64,000 bases of DNA from Vibrio zhanjiangensis (GTDB taxonomy: Bacteria; Pseudomonadota; Gammaproteobacteria; Enterobacterales; Vibrionaceae). The notes under the pieces were generated by a model. The model worked only from the letters and a program-made list of their open reading frames with translations, had not been told where the DNA came from and ran no database searches. The DNA lies in NCBI RefSeq assembly GCF_030161235.1, contig NZ_BSPW01000044.1, positions 1 to 64,000 of the forward strand, in the 5' to 3' direction. Shown one piece after another: positions 28,309 through 38,192 of the stretch. Position numbers and translations under genes: made by a program. Numbering within the stretch: position 1 is the first letter of the stretch; each line of letters starts with the position of its first letter.

Positions 28309-28905
28309 AGCTGTTCCTTACTCTTTGATTCGACGTCATAAAAGTTCGCCGATGAAATCGAGTGTTATCAACGATTAGCATTCCCTAGAACTACCTCAGT
28401 ATTTCTGACTTAAAAATGTCATTTGACTAACTAGAGTGGCCTGTAGACACTAGGTGAGTTAAGCAAACACCCTCTTGTCAAATAAGGCAATTGCGTTTCT
28501 CGTTAAAAGCGTTAAAACTTTTTTAGTTACCGTCATTAACGTCAAATATGATTGCCGTGATCTTTTTTCCAAATACTCAAAAGTAGCTTTAGTTAGCCGA
28601 TCTTTAAGCGCTAGAGTAACTTTATGTCAGTGCCTACTTACACTATGGTCTAAGCTAAGTGCATGTTTTTGAATATACTCACATTTTGTGAGATCATTGT
28701 CACTAGCCTATTTCTAAGCTGTTGTTCACGGCTAAAGGGATTCTGCCGTCTTGTTGTGAGTGTGTTCGCAAAGTGACGACTTTATGTCAGAGCACTGCTG
28801 TGAGAGTACTAATTTAATCCAAATTCAGCGTTAGTGTTTTGCTCATATATCCAACCATTTCTTGCCTTCAGACGATGGAGCAACCTCGTTTTTTGTTATT
28901 GAAAT
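28309..28905. promoter_or_regulatory. Control region of the chitin-utilisation operon
   Basis: About 600 bp without a supported gene lie between the binding-protein ATG (minus) and the chiS stop (minus). I see a 12-bp direct repeat ACTTTATGTCAG at 28619-28630 and 28779-28790 (with GC conserved after one variable base), and an inverted repeat CTCAC-N5-GTGAG at 28678-28692. A TTGACA on the minus strand (plus 28476-28481) has no convincing -10 at the right distance. In V. cholerae this promoter is bound by ChiS and controlled by CRP and SlmA; which repeats serve which protein cannot be decided here. Confidence 0.6.
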
Positions 28906-31900
28906 TTAGTTTGTCAGTAAATGTTGAAGTTTGTCATGTAAGTTTTCAATATGGCTCCTTTCTGGAGTCATTTCTTTGCAGTGGTCGAGAATATATTCCA
29001 GTGAATTCAATACTGTTCGCCAGCGGGGAGTTTTAGGCAATGTTTCCACCCGCAAATATTTATCCAGCGTTCGGGTTTGCAATGTACTGCGATCTAAGTA
29101 GACTCGCCACAAGCCACTTTGCTCAGCAAAATCAAACTTACTCTGACCAGTAACATGTTCCCAGTATGCAAGACCGCTAGTCATGGAATCCACGAGTATT
29201 TCACGCATAATTTCTTGTTTTGACTTCTCTCTATGGGTCCCTTTTTCTACTATGTGGCTAAATTCTTCGCCGAGATCTTTTAGTTCGAGAAGCTTGGAAG
29301 TATCACCTTCAAACGCATAACTTGAAAGAGCCTCAACTGCCGTTTCTAAGTGGTTTAGACGGGTAGCGTTCACATTTCCTCCAACGTCGAAGATATACAT
29401 GGACTTAAGTCCCGAGTCGGTAGGAAGGCAAACAATATCGGCAGAGAGAGATTGGCGAACTTCATTTACGTAGACATCAATAGGTCCACAATAGTGAGGT
29501 CGTTTTATCTCAAGGAATTTGCTAGATATCAGCTCATCGGCCCTTGAGCGTCTTAGTTGTTCCGAAGTACGTTTAAATAACCTTGAGGCAGCATCATTGG
29601 TGAAACGGATTTTGTTGTCCTCTCTGACACATATAATCGCTTCTGGCGCTGACTCGAGTTGTTCTAAAAGGCGTCCCTGGGTTTCAAGCAGACTCGCCTC
29701 GACTTTTGCTCTTTGCTTTATTTCCCCTTTAAGCTCTTGATTTTCAAGGTGGCGTTGTTCTGCCTTGCTTGCGGTTAAATGGGCTGTAATTCTAGCTGCA
29801 AGTTCATGTTTATTAAAAGGCTTGGACAAATAGTCATTTGCTCCAGCTTCAAAACCCCTCACTTTATCTTCTGGCTGATTTAAAGCTGTTAACATAATAA
29901 TGGGCAGCTGTGAGTGATCATATTGCCTACGTATTGTTTCACAAACTTGGTAGCCACTCATTCCGGGCATCATGATATCTAGGAGAACAAGTGCTGGTTT
30001 TTCCTTCTGAATAGTTGTTATTGCATCGGCGCCATTTTGAGCGGTGCGTATCTGATAACCTTCGATGCGTAAAAAACTGTCTAAAATTCGTAAATTTACC
30101 GGTTCATCATCCACAACTAAAAGTAGGGGACCCTCTGAGTTTTCAGTGGTCTGTGAACTTTCAAAAGGTTCCATGTCGATAACGTCAGGAACTTTAAAGT
30201 GTGCGCTTTCTATATGGTGTGCTTGCTCTATCTGTTCTTTAGACGGAATCGGGAGAGTAAAACTAAAGGTTGTGCCTACCATAGGTTGGCTACTGACATA
30301 CAAATGACCATTCATCAAATCGATCAACTGACGACAAATGGACAAACCAAGTCCGGCGCCTTGTTGATAGCGTCCATTGTCGCTATTTACTTGGGTGAGT
30401 GGTTCAAAAATATGTTCTAACTGATCTGAAGGAATCCCCTGACCCGTATCCACAATCTGGACTCGGATATTGTCGTCGATCTGGCAGGCTGAAATAACAA
30501 TTTTACCTTCATTGGTATATTTAATCGCATTACCAATAAGATTATAAAGCACTTGCTCAAGCCTTTGTGGATCAGCACAAGCCCATAAAGGCTCCTCAGG
30601 AATTTGGTTGATGACTCGAATCGGCTTATTACCGACTAAGTGTGAGGAAAGTTCCATAACCAGACGTGCTGCACCAGAAATGTCAACTGCACTTATATCA
30701 ATGTCCAGTTTCCCGTAGCGCATTTTGTGATAATCAAGTAAATCATCGACTAAATTTGCTAAACGCTGACCGCTATTGATGATTATGTCGAGTTGATATT
30801 TGTGATCGGCTGTTATGGGGCCATTTGCGCCTGAGATAAGTGCTTGAGCTATCCCTACCATTCCATGTAGTGGTGTTCTTAATTCATGGGATGTAGTTGC
30901 AAGAAATTCATCTTTGAGCCGGTTAGCAAGTTGCAGTTCATCATTTTGCTTTTGGATAAGATCGAGGCTTTTTTCTAATTTGTTGTTTTGATCCTCAATA
31001 AGCAGTATTTTGTCGCGTATTGAACGTTGCATGCGCTCGAAGCTAAGAGCAAGCCGGCCAATTTCGTCTTTTCTTTGCGTATTTACTATATCGGTATCGA
31101 GATTACCTGCGGATACTTTTTCTGCTGCCCAAGTGAGCTTTAATAACGGTGCTGTGATAAACAGAGAGAGATAGTGAGAAGCAAGAATCACCAACACGAT
31201 GGCAAACAGCATGGCTGCAATAAAAATAGTTGTGAGTTGATGGACTCGTGCAAAGGCTACTTTTTCTGGTACTTCAACGACAATAGCCCAATTTACACCA
31301 CTAAAAGAGACTGGCCCAAAGGCTGCAATCATCTCGTCATCTAATTTGTTTGTGTAGATGCCGACCGATGTTTTTCCACTTAATGCTTGTTCAACGACCT
31401 GATAGCTATTGTCTATATCTTGCTGCTGTATTGCGAGCGTTTTAGGCAAATTATCCTGTCCTACAAGCAAAGTTCGCATCTCATCTGCATCTTTTTGATC
31501 GGAGATAAGCTTTGTTATCCCATTGTTAGGCAGGCGGAACATGGCATAACTATGGAGGTATCCTTGCTGAATGATAGGCGCTCCTAACCAAGCGACTTGT
31601 TTGTTACCTTCGGTTTTGAAGTCGGATACAAGAATGGGCGTATATTCATCATTGGTCTGCCGCTCTCTAGTCACTTCATTCATCAGTCTAAGGAAAGTGT
31701 TACCAAGGTGCGTATTTTTATAGCGTCCTGTGAGTAGGTTTGTACCAAAATTATCATATTTATATGTGGAATAAGTTACATTACCTTCTAAATCCACCAG
31801 TAACACATCGTCAAAATCAGAACGCTTGAGAAGTTCAATGTATGCTCTGTGGTAGCGTTTATGAAGTAAGCGATACCTTTCGGTTCCGTTGTACAAACTT

Positions 31901-32292
31901 GATTGGGGAAGGATAGAGGTTTTTATTTTATCCCCAGAGCCCTTTATATAGCGCTGCTGTGCGTTATTTCGAGCCTGCTCTATATCTAGCCCTAAGCTTT
32001 GAAAGGCATTAACCAATCCGTAGAAACGCCCGCCACTGGCATAGGCTAATTCAGATCGTACAAAGCCCATAACCTCTGATTGTTTCGCAGCCATATAATC
32101 TATGATTTGCTGCTGCTTGTTGTCGCGTACCGAAACGAGATGTGAAGTACTTTGTTCTTGAAGATCCTTACTATGAGAGTTTAGGAAAAACAAGGCGATA
32201 GCAGTAAGAGGGGTAATGCTCAGCACCAAAAAGGCGAGCATTAGAGTATGCTTTAATCGTTTAAATTTTTGGTTTTTATATAACTTAAACAT
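28906..32292 (-). CDS. chiS: Hybrid sensor histidine kinase ChiS, chitin-response regulator
   Basis: One-component-like membrane regulator that activates chitin-utilisation genes. The 1128-residue protein has transmembrane helices at about 15-37 and 350-375 flanking a periplasmic sensor, then HAMP, HisKA with His469 (TSHELRTP), HATPase with NTD-like and GQGIP boxes, a receiver with Asp772 (LLDIMMPG), and a C-terminal region that in V. cholerae contains the DNA-binding domain. His469 and Asp772 have exactly the numbering I know from V. cholerae ChiS, so the ORF start and domain spacing agree. It lies upstream of the operon it is expected to control, next to its inhibitor binding protein. Confidence 0.95.
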   Translation of the reverse strand: MFKLYKNQKFKRLKHTLMLAFLVLSITPLTAIALFFLNSHSKDLQEQSTSHLVSVRDNKQQQIIDYMAAKQSEVMGFVRSELAYASGGRFYGLVNAFQSLGLDIEQARNNAQQRYIKGSGDKIKTSILPQSSLYNGTERYRLLHKRYHRAYIELLKRSDFDDVLLVDLEGNVTYSTYKYDNFGTNLLTGRYKNTHLGNTFLRLMNEVTRERQTNDEYTPILVSDFKTEGNKQVAWLGAPIIQQGYLHSYAMFRLPNNGITKLISDQKDADEMRTLLVGQDNLPKTLAIQQQDIDNSYQVVEQALSGKTSVGIYTNKLDDEMIAAFGPVSFSGVNWAIVVEVPEKVAFARVHQLTTIFIAAMLFAIVLVILASHYLSLFITAPLLKLTWAAEKVSAGNLDTDIVNTQRKDEIGRLALSFERMQRSIRDKILLIEDQNNKLEKSLDLIQKQNDELQLANRLKDEFLATTSHELRTPLHGMVGIAQALISGANGPITADHKYQLDIIINSGQRLANLVDDLLDYHKMRYGKLDIDISAVDISGAARLVMELSSHLVGNKPIRVINQIPEEPLWACADPQRLEQVLYNLIGNAIKYTNEGKIVISACQIDDNIRVQIVDTGQGIPSDQLEHIFEPLTQVNSDNGRYQQGAGLGLSICRQLIDLMNGHLYVSSQPMVGTTFSFTLPIPSKEQIEQAHHIESAHFKVPDVIDMEPFESSQTTENSEGPLLLVVDDEPVNLRILDSFLRIEGYQIRTAQNGADAITTIQKEKPALVLLDIMMPGMSGYQVCETIRRQYDHSQLPIIMLTALNQPEDKVRGFEAGANDYLSKPFNKHELAARITAHLTASKAEQRHLENQELKGEIKQRAKVEASLLETQGRLLEQLESAPEAIICVREDNKIRFTNDAASRLFKRTSEQLRRSRADELISSKFLEIKRPHYCGPIDVYVNEVRQSLSADIVCLPTDSGLKSMYIFDVGGNVNATRLNHLETAVEALSSYAFEGDTSKLLELKDLGEEFSHIVEKGTHREKSKQEIMREILVDSMTSGLAYWEHVTGQSKFDFAEQSGLWRVYLDRSTLQTRTLDKYLRVETLPKTPRWRTVLNSLEYILDHCKEMTPERSHIENLHDKLQHLLTN

Positions 32293-32486
32293 GAGCTTGG
32301 CTTAACTTTCCGTAGTATAGGCTGGCATTTAACTGCTCAAGCAAAAACGTAAATTGTCTAGAATGACAAAATTAACGAGTTTTTTTACTTTGACAAGTAA
32401 GTTTGTTGTAAAGCGTGGAATTCGGCGAAAATTTTTGCCTTGTACCCTACTTACGCTCAATAAATGATTGTTATTTAGCTCATTAG

Positions 32487-33509
32487 TTACTTTTTGGCAT
32501 GGTAAATTGCGAATTTGTTAGTCTTATTTATCGTCTCACAATTTGCAAAAGCATTTTGAATAATCGGCTGATATTTAAGGAAACTGTTGGCAACTATGAA
32601 CAATTGACCACGAGTGTTTAGATAGTCAGGCGCGTTGGCTAACAGAGTTTCTGTTGCCATGTAATGGGTATCTAAACCTGCGTGAAAAGGAGGGTTACTG
32701 ATTATAAATTGATAGTCTTTACTGGTATTGGAATAAATATCTGAGGCAAATACTGCTCCTTTGAGGTTATTTGCAGCCAGTGTTGCCATACTTGACTCAA
32801 CAGCCAGAGCATTAATATCACACATTTCTAACTCAATACTTGGATTGATACTGGCGAGCACACAGCCAATCACTCCTGCTCCACAGCCAAAGTCGAGCAC
32901 TTTACCACTGAGAGAGGGTAAAGAATCAAGCAGTAAGTGGCTACCAACATCAAATTGACCATGGCTAAATACGCCAGGTAAGCTCTTTATTATGAGTTGT
33001 TGGTTTTTATAGTTGACCGTATATTCTTTGAACCAATCTTGAATGGAAAAGTTAAGAGGTGGTTCTGTGCATTTTCCCCAATAGAAAGAGCAACGTCTGG
33101 CTGAATCGAACTTGTTTATTGGGCCAAAAGGTTTAAACATTTTTTCAATGCTTTTAATCCCTGAGCGATTTTCTCCTACTGCTATGATTTCTGTGTTTAT
33201 TCCTAGTTTGCACAGAAGCATGGTTAGCAAAAACTCAGCTTCAGCTTTGGCTTTGGGCCAGTAGAGAAGGATCATATCTGCTTGAACTGGTTGATTAAAC
33301 TCAGCACCAAACACAGTAGTAATTTGGTCATATGACGCAAGCTGACGGTGGTAACCATAGTTGGTAGTAAACACAGTGACAGACTCACAGTGTTTCGCAA
33401 GTTCTACAGGAAATAAATCTTCAATTTCACCCGCGACGACAACATGTTTTCCTGAGAAATAATCAAGTTGTCTCTGGGCAATTTGGCTTGGTGCAATATA
33501 GGCAGACAT
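32487..33509 (-). CDS. rsmC: 16S rRNA m2G1207 methyltransferase RsmC
   Basis: SAM-dependent methyltransferase that modifies G1207 of 16S rRNA in the small subunit. The 340-residue length matches E. coli RsmC. It has a degenerate N-terminal methyltransferase-like half and a catalytic C-terminal half with the SAM motif [12 protein letters not shown] near residue 200 and the NPPFHAG catalytic motif near residue 271. The 194-bp gap to chiS shows no further gene. Confidence 0.95.
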   Translation of the reverse strand: MSAYIAPSQIAQRQLDYFSGKHVVVAGEIEDLFPVELAKHCESVTVFTTNYGYHRQLASYDQITTVFGAEFNQPVQADMILLYWPKAKAEAEFLLTMLLCKLGINTEIIAVGENRSGIKSIEKMFKPFGPINKFDSARRCSFYWGKCTEPPLNFSIQDWFKEYTVNYKNQQLIIKSLPGVFSHGQFDVGSHLLLDSLPSLSGKVLDFGCGAGVIGCVLASINPSIELEMCDINALAVESSMATLAANNLKGAVFASDIYSNTSKDYQFIISNPPFHAGLDTHYMATETLLANAPDYLNTRGQLFIVANSFLKYQPIIQNAFANCETINKTNKFAIYHAKK

Positions 33510-33585
33510 AATAGGCTCAAGAAAAAAAGACGGGGGATTTTCTCACAATCCCCCACATTCTTGAAGCTTAGTCTTTGGCTAGATA

Positions 33586-34683
33586 CTAATTTTGATCTTG
33601 TTCATCGAGGAAATCTTTGAATTCCTCCTCATAAATATTGAACAACACCATAGCGATTGCAAAGATGAGAGGGCCGTATATAAGTCCTATCAAACCAAAT
33701 AAGTGGAGTCCGCCAAGCAAGGAGAAAAAAATCATCAAAGTGTTCATTCCAGCGCTGCCTTGCATTAAAAAAGGTCTGAGTAAGTTGTCAATTGAACCGA
33801 CAATGGCAATACTCCACACGGTAAGAAAAATTCCCCATGCTGTATCGCCCGTCAAAAACAGATATATGGCTGCGGGTATCCAAATTAAAGCGGTGCCAAC
33901 AACTGGAATAAAAGAAGCGAATCCCATCATGGTTCCCCAGAAAAGCCCCTGAAACCCAGCCAACCACATTCCAATACCACCTGCCAAGCCTTGTGCTATG
34001 GCGGTTAGAAACGATCCCATTACGGCAGACTTGGAGACCTTTTCTACTTCTTCAAGCAACTTATCTTCTTGACTTCTAGATAGTGGAAGGATGTGACGAA
34101 GAGCTGAAATAATCGGGTCGTGGTCACGCAGTAAGAAGAAGAGTACAAACAACATTAGAAAAAAATTAAGCAGGAAGCTCGTGGCATCGCCGAGGATTTT
34201 TGCGCTAATTCCAACTAGGTTGGAACCAAAGGAGGTCGCAAACTGCGCAACTTTTTGGCCAATTTCCTGTGGCTTGATTTCGTCAAAAGGAAGGTATGTA
34301 TTGACTACCGCAAGTACCTTTACAATCCACGGGTGGTCAAATAGAGCTTGAATGCCTCCTTGCGTGACCCATTGATAAACGTTTTGCGAGAAGGTTGAGC
34401 CTTGTTGAACTATAGCCGCAAACACAAATAGAAGTGGTAGTACGATTATGACAGTAAGTAGTGTACAAGACAGTAATGAGGCCAGATTTCTATGATTGGT
34501 TAAACGAGTTTCGATCTTGTCATGAATAGGAAACATCAGAAGAGATATGATGAAGGCCATGACAATCGAGTTTATATAGGGCTCGACTAACAAGAAACAG
34601 GCAAAGCCAGCGGCTAGCAGAGCGATGATAAGAACCCAGTGACTTGACGTAATTTTAAGTTTTTCTGACACGTTACTGCCCAT
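33586..34683 (-). CDS. AI-2E (PerM/YdiK) family membrane protein
   Basis: Inner-membrane protein of 365 residues with about eight hydrophobic segments in the pattern of the AI-2E/UPF0118 family: two N-terminal helices, a central amphipathic region, then a cluster of C-terminal helices with the GFASFIPVVGT and GGLHLFGLIGLIYGPL motifs. Members have been linked to autoinducer-2 export, Na+/H+ exchange or other roles, so no substrate is assigned. The ATG at 34683 faces the small cysteine-rich ORF across an 86-bp gap. Confidence 0.88.
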   Translation of the reverse strand: MGSNVSEKLKITSSHWVLIIALLAAGFACFLLVEPYINSIVMAFIISLLMFPIHDKIETRLTNHRNLASLLSCTLLTVIIVLPLLFVFAAIVQQGSTFSQNVYQWVTQGGIQALFDHPWIVKVLAVVNTYLPFDEIKPQEIGQKVAQFATSFGSNLVGISAKILGDATSFLLNFFLMLFVLFFLLRDHDPIISALRHILPLSRSQEDKLLEEVEKVSKSAVMGSFLTAIAQGLAGGIGMWLAGFQGLFWGTMMGFASFIPVVGTALIWIPAAIYLFLTGDTAWGIFLTVWSIAIVGSIDNLLRPFLMQGSAGMNTLMIFFSLLGGLHLFGLIGLIYGPLIFAIAMVLFNIYEEEFKDFLDEQDQN

Positions 34684-34702
34684 TTATTCACTATGATGTA
34701 GG

Positions 34703-34708
34703 TATAAT
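34703..34708 (+). promoter_or_regulatory. Candidate -10 element for the 41-aa ORF
   Basis: A perfect TATAAT lies 61 bp upstream of the small ORF start, preceded by GG. I find no good -35 at 16-18 bp, so the promoter call is tentative. Confidence 0.4.
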
Positions 34709-34769
34709 GGCTATAAAGAGCTGAATCTTCAACGTAAAATCAAAATCTTATTATCGAATGAGGCCTTTT

Positions 34770-34895
34770 ATGGGATGTTGTAGTGAGGAAAAGTCGTGTT
34801 GTAATAGTCACAGTAATAGCGCTAGGCGAAAAATACCTTGGTTTTGGTTAACGGTGTCTTTGTTGGCTATTTTGGTGGCGATTTACTGGAATTAA
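34770..34895 (+). CDS. Small cysteine-rich single-span membrane protein (41 aa)
   Basis: An ATG at 34770 opens a 41-codon frame ending with TAA at 34893-34895. A GAGG site at 34760-34763 lies 6 nt before the ATG and a TATAAT lies upstream. The product starts MGCCSEEKSCCNSH, two Cys-Cys pairs plus a His, then a basic stretch (ARRK) and one hydrophobic helix (about residues 23-39) ending IYWN. The arrangement suggests a cytoplasmic metal- or thiol-binding head anchored to the inner membrane. I recognise no family. It is divergent from the PerM-like gene and convergent with hemL. Ribosome-binding site, composition and membrane helix favour a real gene. Confidence 0.65.
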   Translation: MGCCSEEKSCCNSHSNSARRKIPWFWLTVSLLAILVAIYWN

Positions 34896-34902
34896 CATGG
34901 TA

Positions 34903-34941
34903 AGAAACGACTAAGCTTAAAAGGTAAACTTAGCCGTTTCT
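34903..34941. terminator. Inverted repeat between the 41-aa ORF and hemL
   Basis: AGAAACG-A-CTAAG (34903-34915) pairs with CTTAG-C-CGTTTCT (34929-34941): 12 paired positions with one internal A/C mismatch. It separates two convergent genes. Neither side has a strong T-tract, so it may be a weak bidirectional terminator or an mRNA 3'-end stabiliser. Confidence 0.55.
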
Positions 34942-34955
34942 GAATACGTCGAATA

Positions 34956-36251
34956 TTAATTTGCTTCACTGGCTAAAATAGCAAAACATCGATCAGCCGC
35001 TTCTAAGGTAGCCTCAATTTCCCTGCTGCTATGAGCTAAAGACGTGAAACTAGCCTCGAATGCCGAAGGTGCTAGGTAAACGCCGTGTTCAAGCATTAAG
35101 TGAAAGAAACGTTTGAATCTTTCGATATCGCATTTTGCTACATCTTCATAGCGAGTTATTTGTGCTTGCTCTGTGAAGAAAAAGCCAAACATGCCGCCTA
35201 CCTGATTAACAACTAGAGGAATGCCATGTTCCTCTGCTCTCGCTTTAAAGCCCATTGCTAGCTGTTTGGTTCTGCTCTCAAGTGCTTCTTCATTACCTTC
35301 TTCTCTGAGTACGTTGAGGCATGCGTAGCCAGCGGCCATTGCAATTGGATTACCAGAGAGAGTGCCAGCTTGGTAAACCGGACCCGTTGGAGCTATGTGT
35401 TGCATGATTTCTTTTTTGCCACCAAATGCACCGACAGGCATTCCACCACCAATAACTTTTCCTAGCGTTGTGATATCAGGCGTTATCTTGTAATAGCCTT
35501 GAGCACCACCTAGAGCCACACGAAACCCTGTCATCACTTCATCGAATATAAGTAGTGCGCCTTCTTGATCGCAAATTTCACGTAATCCTTCATGAAAGCC
35601 GTCGACAGGAGGAATACAATTCATATTCCCAGCAACGGGTTCGACAATAATACAGGCAATGCTGTCTTTATTAGCGGCAAAAAGTTCGCGCACCGAATCT
35701 AGATCGTTGAAGGTGGCCGTCAATGTATGTTTGGCAAAGTCGGCTGGGACACCAGGTGAGCTTGGTTGGCCAAGTGTTAAAGCCCCTGATCCTGCTTTGA
35801 CTAGCAAGCTGTCAGCATGGCCATGGTAGCAGCCTTCAAATTTAATGATTTTGTCTCTGCCTGTGTATCCGCGAGCTAAGCGAATGGCACTCATGGTGGC
35901 TTCAGTCCCAGAGCTCACCATTCGAACTTGTTCCATTGATGGAACCAATTCAGAGACAAGTTCCGCCATTTGGATTTCCATTTCCGTTGGCGCTCCAAAA
36001 CTAAGACCTTTTTGAGCGGCTTCAATGACCGCTTCACGTATAGCAGTATGGTTATGACCAAGAATCATAGGTCCCCAAGAGCCAACATAATCGATATAAG
36101 CCTTTCCGTCAGCATCGAAAATCAGTGGGCCGTCTGCTCGCTCAATAAAAATTGGTGCGCCGCCAACACCGTTAAAAGCCCGAACAGGAGAGTTGACGCC
36201 ACCAGGAATGGCTTTTTGCGCTTTTTCGTAAAGTTCCGCTGATTTGGTCAT
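34956..36251 (-). CDS. hemL: Glutamate-1-semialdehyde 2,1-aminomutase
   Basis: PLP enzyme of the C5 tetrapyrrole pathway, converting glutamate-1-semialdehyde to 5-aminolevulinate after HemA. The 431-residue protein is a class III aminotransferase fold with the PLP lysine at Lys265 (TLGKVIGGG), the SSGTEA phosphate-binding region near residue 120 and the FDEVMTGFR motif near residue 245. It is divergent from erpA, with 251 bp between them that hold the erpA promoter. Confidence 0.97.
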   Translation of the reverse strand: MTKSAELYEKAQKAIPGGVNSPVRAFNGVGGAPIFIERADGPLIFDADGKAYIDYVGSWGPMILGHNHTAIREAVIEAAQKGLSFGAPTEMEIQMAELVSELVPSMEQVRMVSSGTEATMSAIRLARGYTGRDKIIKFEGCYHGHADSLLVKAGSGALTLGQPSSPGVPADFAKHTLTATFNDLDSVRELFAANKDSIACIIVEPVAGNMNCIPPVDGFHEGLREICDQEGALLIFDEVMTGFRVALGGAQGYYKITPDITTLGKVIGGGMPVGAFGGKKEIMQHIAPTGPVYQAGTLSGNPIAMAAGYACLNVLREEGNEEALESRTKQLAMGFKARAEEHGIPLVVNQVGGMFGFFFTEQAQITRYEDVAKCDIERFKRFFHLMLEHGVYLAPSAFEASFTSLAHSSREIEATLEAADRCFAILASEAN

Positions 36252-36400
36252 GATATATCCTCATTTGATTTCTTCGGACCAAGTTGGATTGGCATTGTAC
36301 ATCCCCATTTTGATTCTTGAAACATTTTGCAAGCCTTAATATGAATGCTTTTTCATTATTAAAGCGGTGATTTAGAGAAAAAAGCAGACGTAGGTGATGA

Positions 36401-36433
36401 ATACTTGAACGAATAACTCAGGTATTAGATAAT
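36401..36433 (+). promoter_or_regulatory. erpA promoter with an IscR type 1-like site
   Basis: The 25-bp stretch 36401-36425 agrees with the type 1 IscR consensus (ATASYYGACTRWWWYAGTCRRSTAT) at 21 positions, with both outer arms intact (ATACTTGA and TCAGGTAT). It overlaps a plausible sigma-70 promoter: -35 TTGAAC at 36405-36410, a 17-bp spacer and -10 GATAAT at 36428-36433. IscR repression of erpA is known in E. coli, so this is probably Fe-S-dependent autoregulated expression. Confidence 0.72.
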
Positions 36434-36502
36434 AAAGAGACAATGAATAATGATGTATCCGACAGAGAGTGTAGTTGTTGGATCTAAGTGTGAGAGGTCA
36501 TC

Positions 36503-36844
36503 GTGAGTGAAGTCAATATTCCACTAACTTTTTCAGATGCTGCTGCCAAAAGGGTTGGAGTATTAATTGCGGAAGAAGAGAACCCAAACTTAAAGCTGCG
36601 AGTCTATATTACAGGTGGCGGTTGTAGCGGTTTTCAGTACGGATTCACATTTGATGAGAACGTGAATGAAGGGGACACGACGATTGTTAATAGTGGTGTG
36701 ACTCTGGTTGTTGACCCTATGAGTTTGCAGTATTTAATTGGTGGTGAAGTGGATTATACGGAAGGTTTAGAAGGCTCACGTTTTTTTGTTAGTAACCCGA
36801 ATGCAACAACGACTTGTGGTTGTGGCGCCTCTTTTAGTGTCTAA
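36503..36844 (+). CDS. erpA: Iron-sulfur cluster insertion protein ErpA
   Basis: A-type Fe-S carrier that delivers clusters to essential targets such as IspG/IspH. The 113-residue protein has the three conserved cysteines, Cys41 (GGGCSGFQY), Cys105 and Cys107 (TTCGCGASF). The GTG start at 36503 follows a GAGAGG site. The gene stands alone between the IscR-like promoter and a strong terminator. Confidence 0.97.
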   Translation: MSEVNIPLTFSDAAAKRVGVLIAEEENPNLKLRVYITGGGCSGFQYGFTFDENVNEGDTTIVNSGVTLVVDPMSLQYLIGGEVDYTEGLEGSRFFVSNPNATTTCGCGASFSV

Positions 36845-36861
36845 ACAACGAGTTCTGAATA

Positions 36862-36886
36862 AGCCGCGTTTCACCGCGGCTTTTTA
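36862..36886 (+). terminator. Terminator of erpA
   Basis: AGCCGCG (36862-36868) pairs with CGCGGCT (36875-36881) and runs into TTTTT. It lies 17 bp after the erpA stop. Confidence 0.92.
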
Positions 36887-37100
36887 GTTGTTTAAATTTG
36901 AACTTTTTGCTGTGTGGTTTTGGAAACTTTGGCAGTAGCACAATCTCTAGTTTACGTCGCAAATCTATTCAACTCTTGCCTATATGAATCAATAACTGGG
37001 ATCTTGGCTAAATTACTGGTTATATGAGTTTTAATTTTAACTGATTCATTTATATCCTCAAATATCGAAAGTGAGTGCATATACTCAGCAAAGGACGGTT

Positions 37101-38183
37101 ATGGGCAGAGTGTCATTTTTTCAATTTCTTTCAGCTAGACCTTATATTATTTCGTTAGTCACTATTTTCGTTTTATTTTTGTGGTTAGGGGTTGGCAGCA
37201 TTATCGCTGAAGAGCAGTCAATATCTACGGATGTCAATGAAAAGCCGAAAGCCAAGGTTGTTTTTCAAACCTTTATTGCTCAGAAAACTCAAAAATCGAT
37301 CGATCTGTACGGAAGAACCGCACCGGACAAGCAGGCTAAATTAGGTGCAGAGATCGCTGGTAAAATTATCGAGCTTGCGGTGAATAAAGGAGAAAAAGTC
37401 AATAAAGGTCAAGTTGTTGCGCGTATTGATAAAGGTGACTTAGATATTCAAGTCGAACGTGCTGGTGCTCTACTCAACGTTCGAGAGAAGGAATACAAAG
37501 CAGCACAGGCTCTGAAAAATAAGGGATTACAAGGTGAAGTTGCCTTTAGTAAGGCGCAGGCTGATCTGATAGAAGCAAAAGCTGGATTACGCAATGCAAA
37601 AATTGCGCTTGAAAACACATCAGTAAGAGCGCCATTTAGTGGTGTTGTGGAACGTTTATACATAGAACTTGGAGACTTTGTCGGTGTTGGCGATCCTGTT
37701 GCCACCTTAATTGATCTTCGCCAAATAGTGATCGAGGCTGATGTAAGTGAGCGGCACATTCAGGATTTGGTACTTCAGCAAGCTGCATCGATTACCTTTA
37801 TTGATGGTCAGACTGTTGAAGGCAAAATCAGTTACATTTCAAGGGTGTCATCTCCTGCAACCAATACCTTCCCGATTGAAATCCTGATCCCCAACCCACA
37901 ACAAAAAATCCCTGCAGGCGTTAGCGCTGAAGTCCAATTAAATTTACGCGAGCAATTGGCGATTAAGGTTACACCCGCAATGCTAGCGTTAGATGAGTCT
38001 GGCAACTTAGGGGTAAAAACTTTAAATGAAGACCAAGTTGATTTTGTTCCTATCCAGTTGGTGAAAGCAGAACAAGATGGTGTCTGGATAACTGGGCTTG
38101 GCGAGCAAGTTCGCATTATTACTACTGGGCAGGGTTTTGTCCGAGATGGCGATAAAGTGATTGCTATTGAGAATAACCAGTAA
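37101..38183 (+). CDS. RND efflux system, membrane fusion protein
   Basis: Periplasmic adaptor of a resistance-nodulation-division pump. I start it at the ATG at 37101, 5 nt after AAGGA, giving 360 residues; a GTG at 37071 would add ten residues without a good site. An N-terminal membrane anchor (about residues 13-33) is followed by a lipoyl half-motif (GEKVNKGQVVARID), an alpha-hairpin coiled coil at about 100-155, the second lipoyl half and beta-barrel domains. It forms an operon with the RND permease, whose ATG is 9 bp past the stop. Substrate is unknown, and no outer-membrane TolC partner is encoded here. Confidence 0.92.
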   Translation: MGRVSFFQFLSARPYIISLVTIFVLFLWLGVGSIIAEEQSISTDVNEKPKAKVVFQTFIAQKTQKSIDLYGRTAPDKQAKLGAEIAGKIIELAVNKGEKVNKGQVVARIDKGDLDIQVERAGALLNVREKEYKAAQALKNKGLQGEVAFSKAQADLIEAKAGLRNAKIALENTSVRAPFSGVVERLYIELGDFVGVGDPVATLIDLRQIVIEADVSERHIQDLVLQQAASITFIDGQTVEGKISYISRVSSPATNTFPIEILIPNPQQKIPAGVSAEVQLNLREQLAIKVTPAMLALDESGNLGVKTLNEDQVDFVPIQLVKAEQDGVWITGLGEQVRIITTGQGFVRDGDKVIAIENNQ

Positions 38184-38192
38184 GGGCTCGCT

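Noticed and set aside
28475..28672. 65-codon plus-strand frame in the chitin control region
   Set aside because: No Shine-Dalgarno site, no family resemblance, low-complexity composition; more likely regulatory DNA.
28685..28700. CRP site TGTGA...TCACT near 28689
   Set aside because: The half-sites are 8 bp apart rather than 6, so it does not fit the CRP consensus; kept only as an unassigned repeat.
37071..37100. GTG start for the membrane fusion protein
   Set aside because: The ATG at 37101 has AAGGA at proper spacing and opens onto the membrane anchor.
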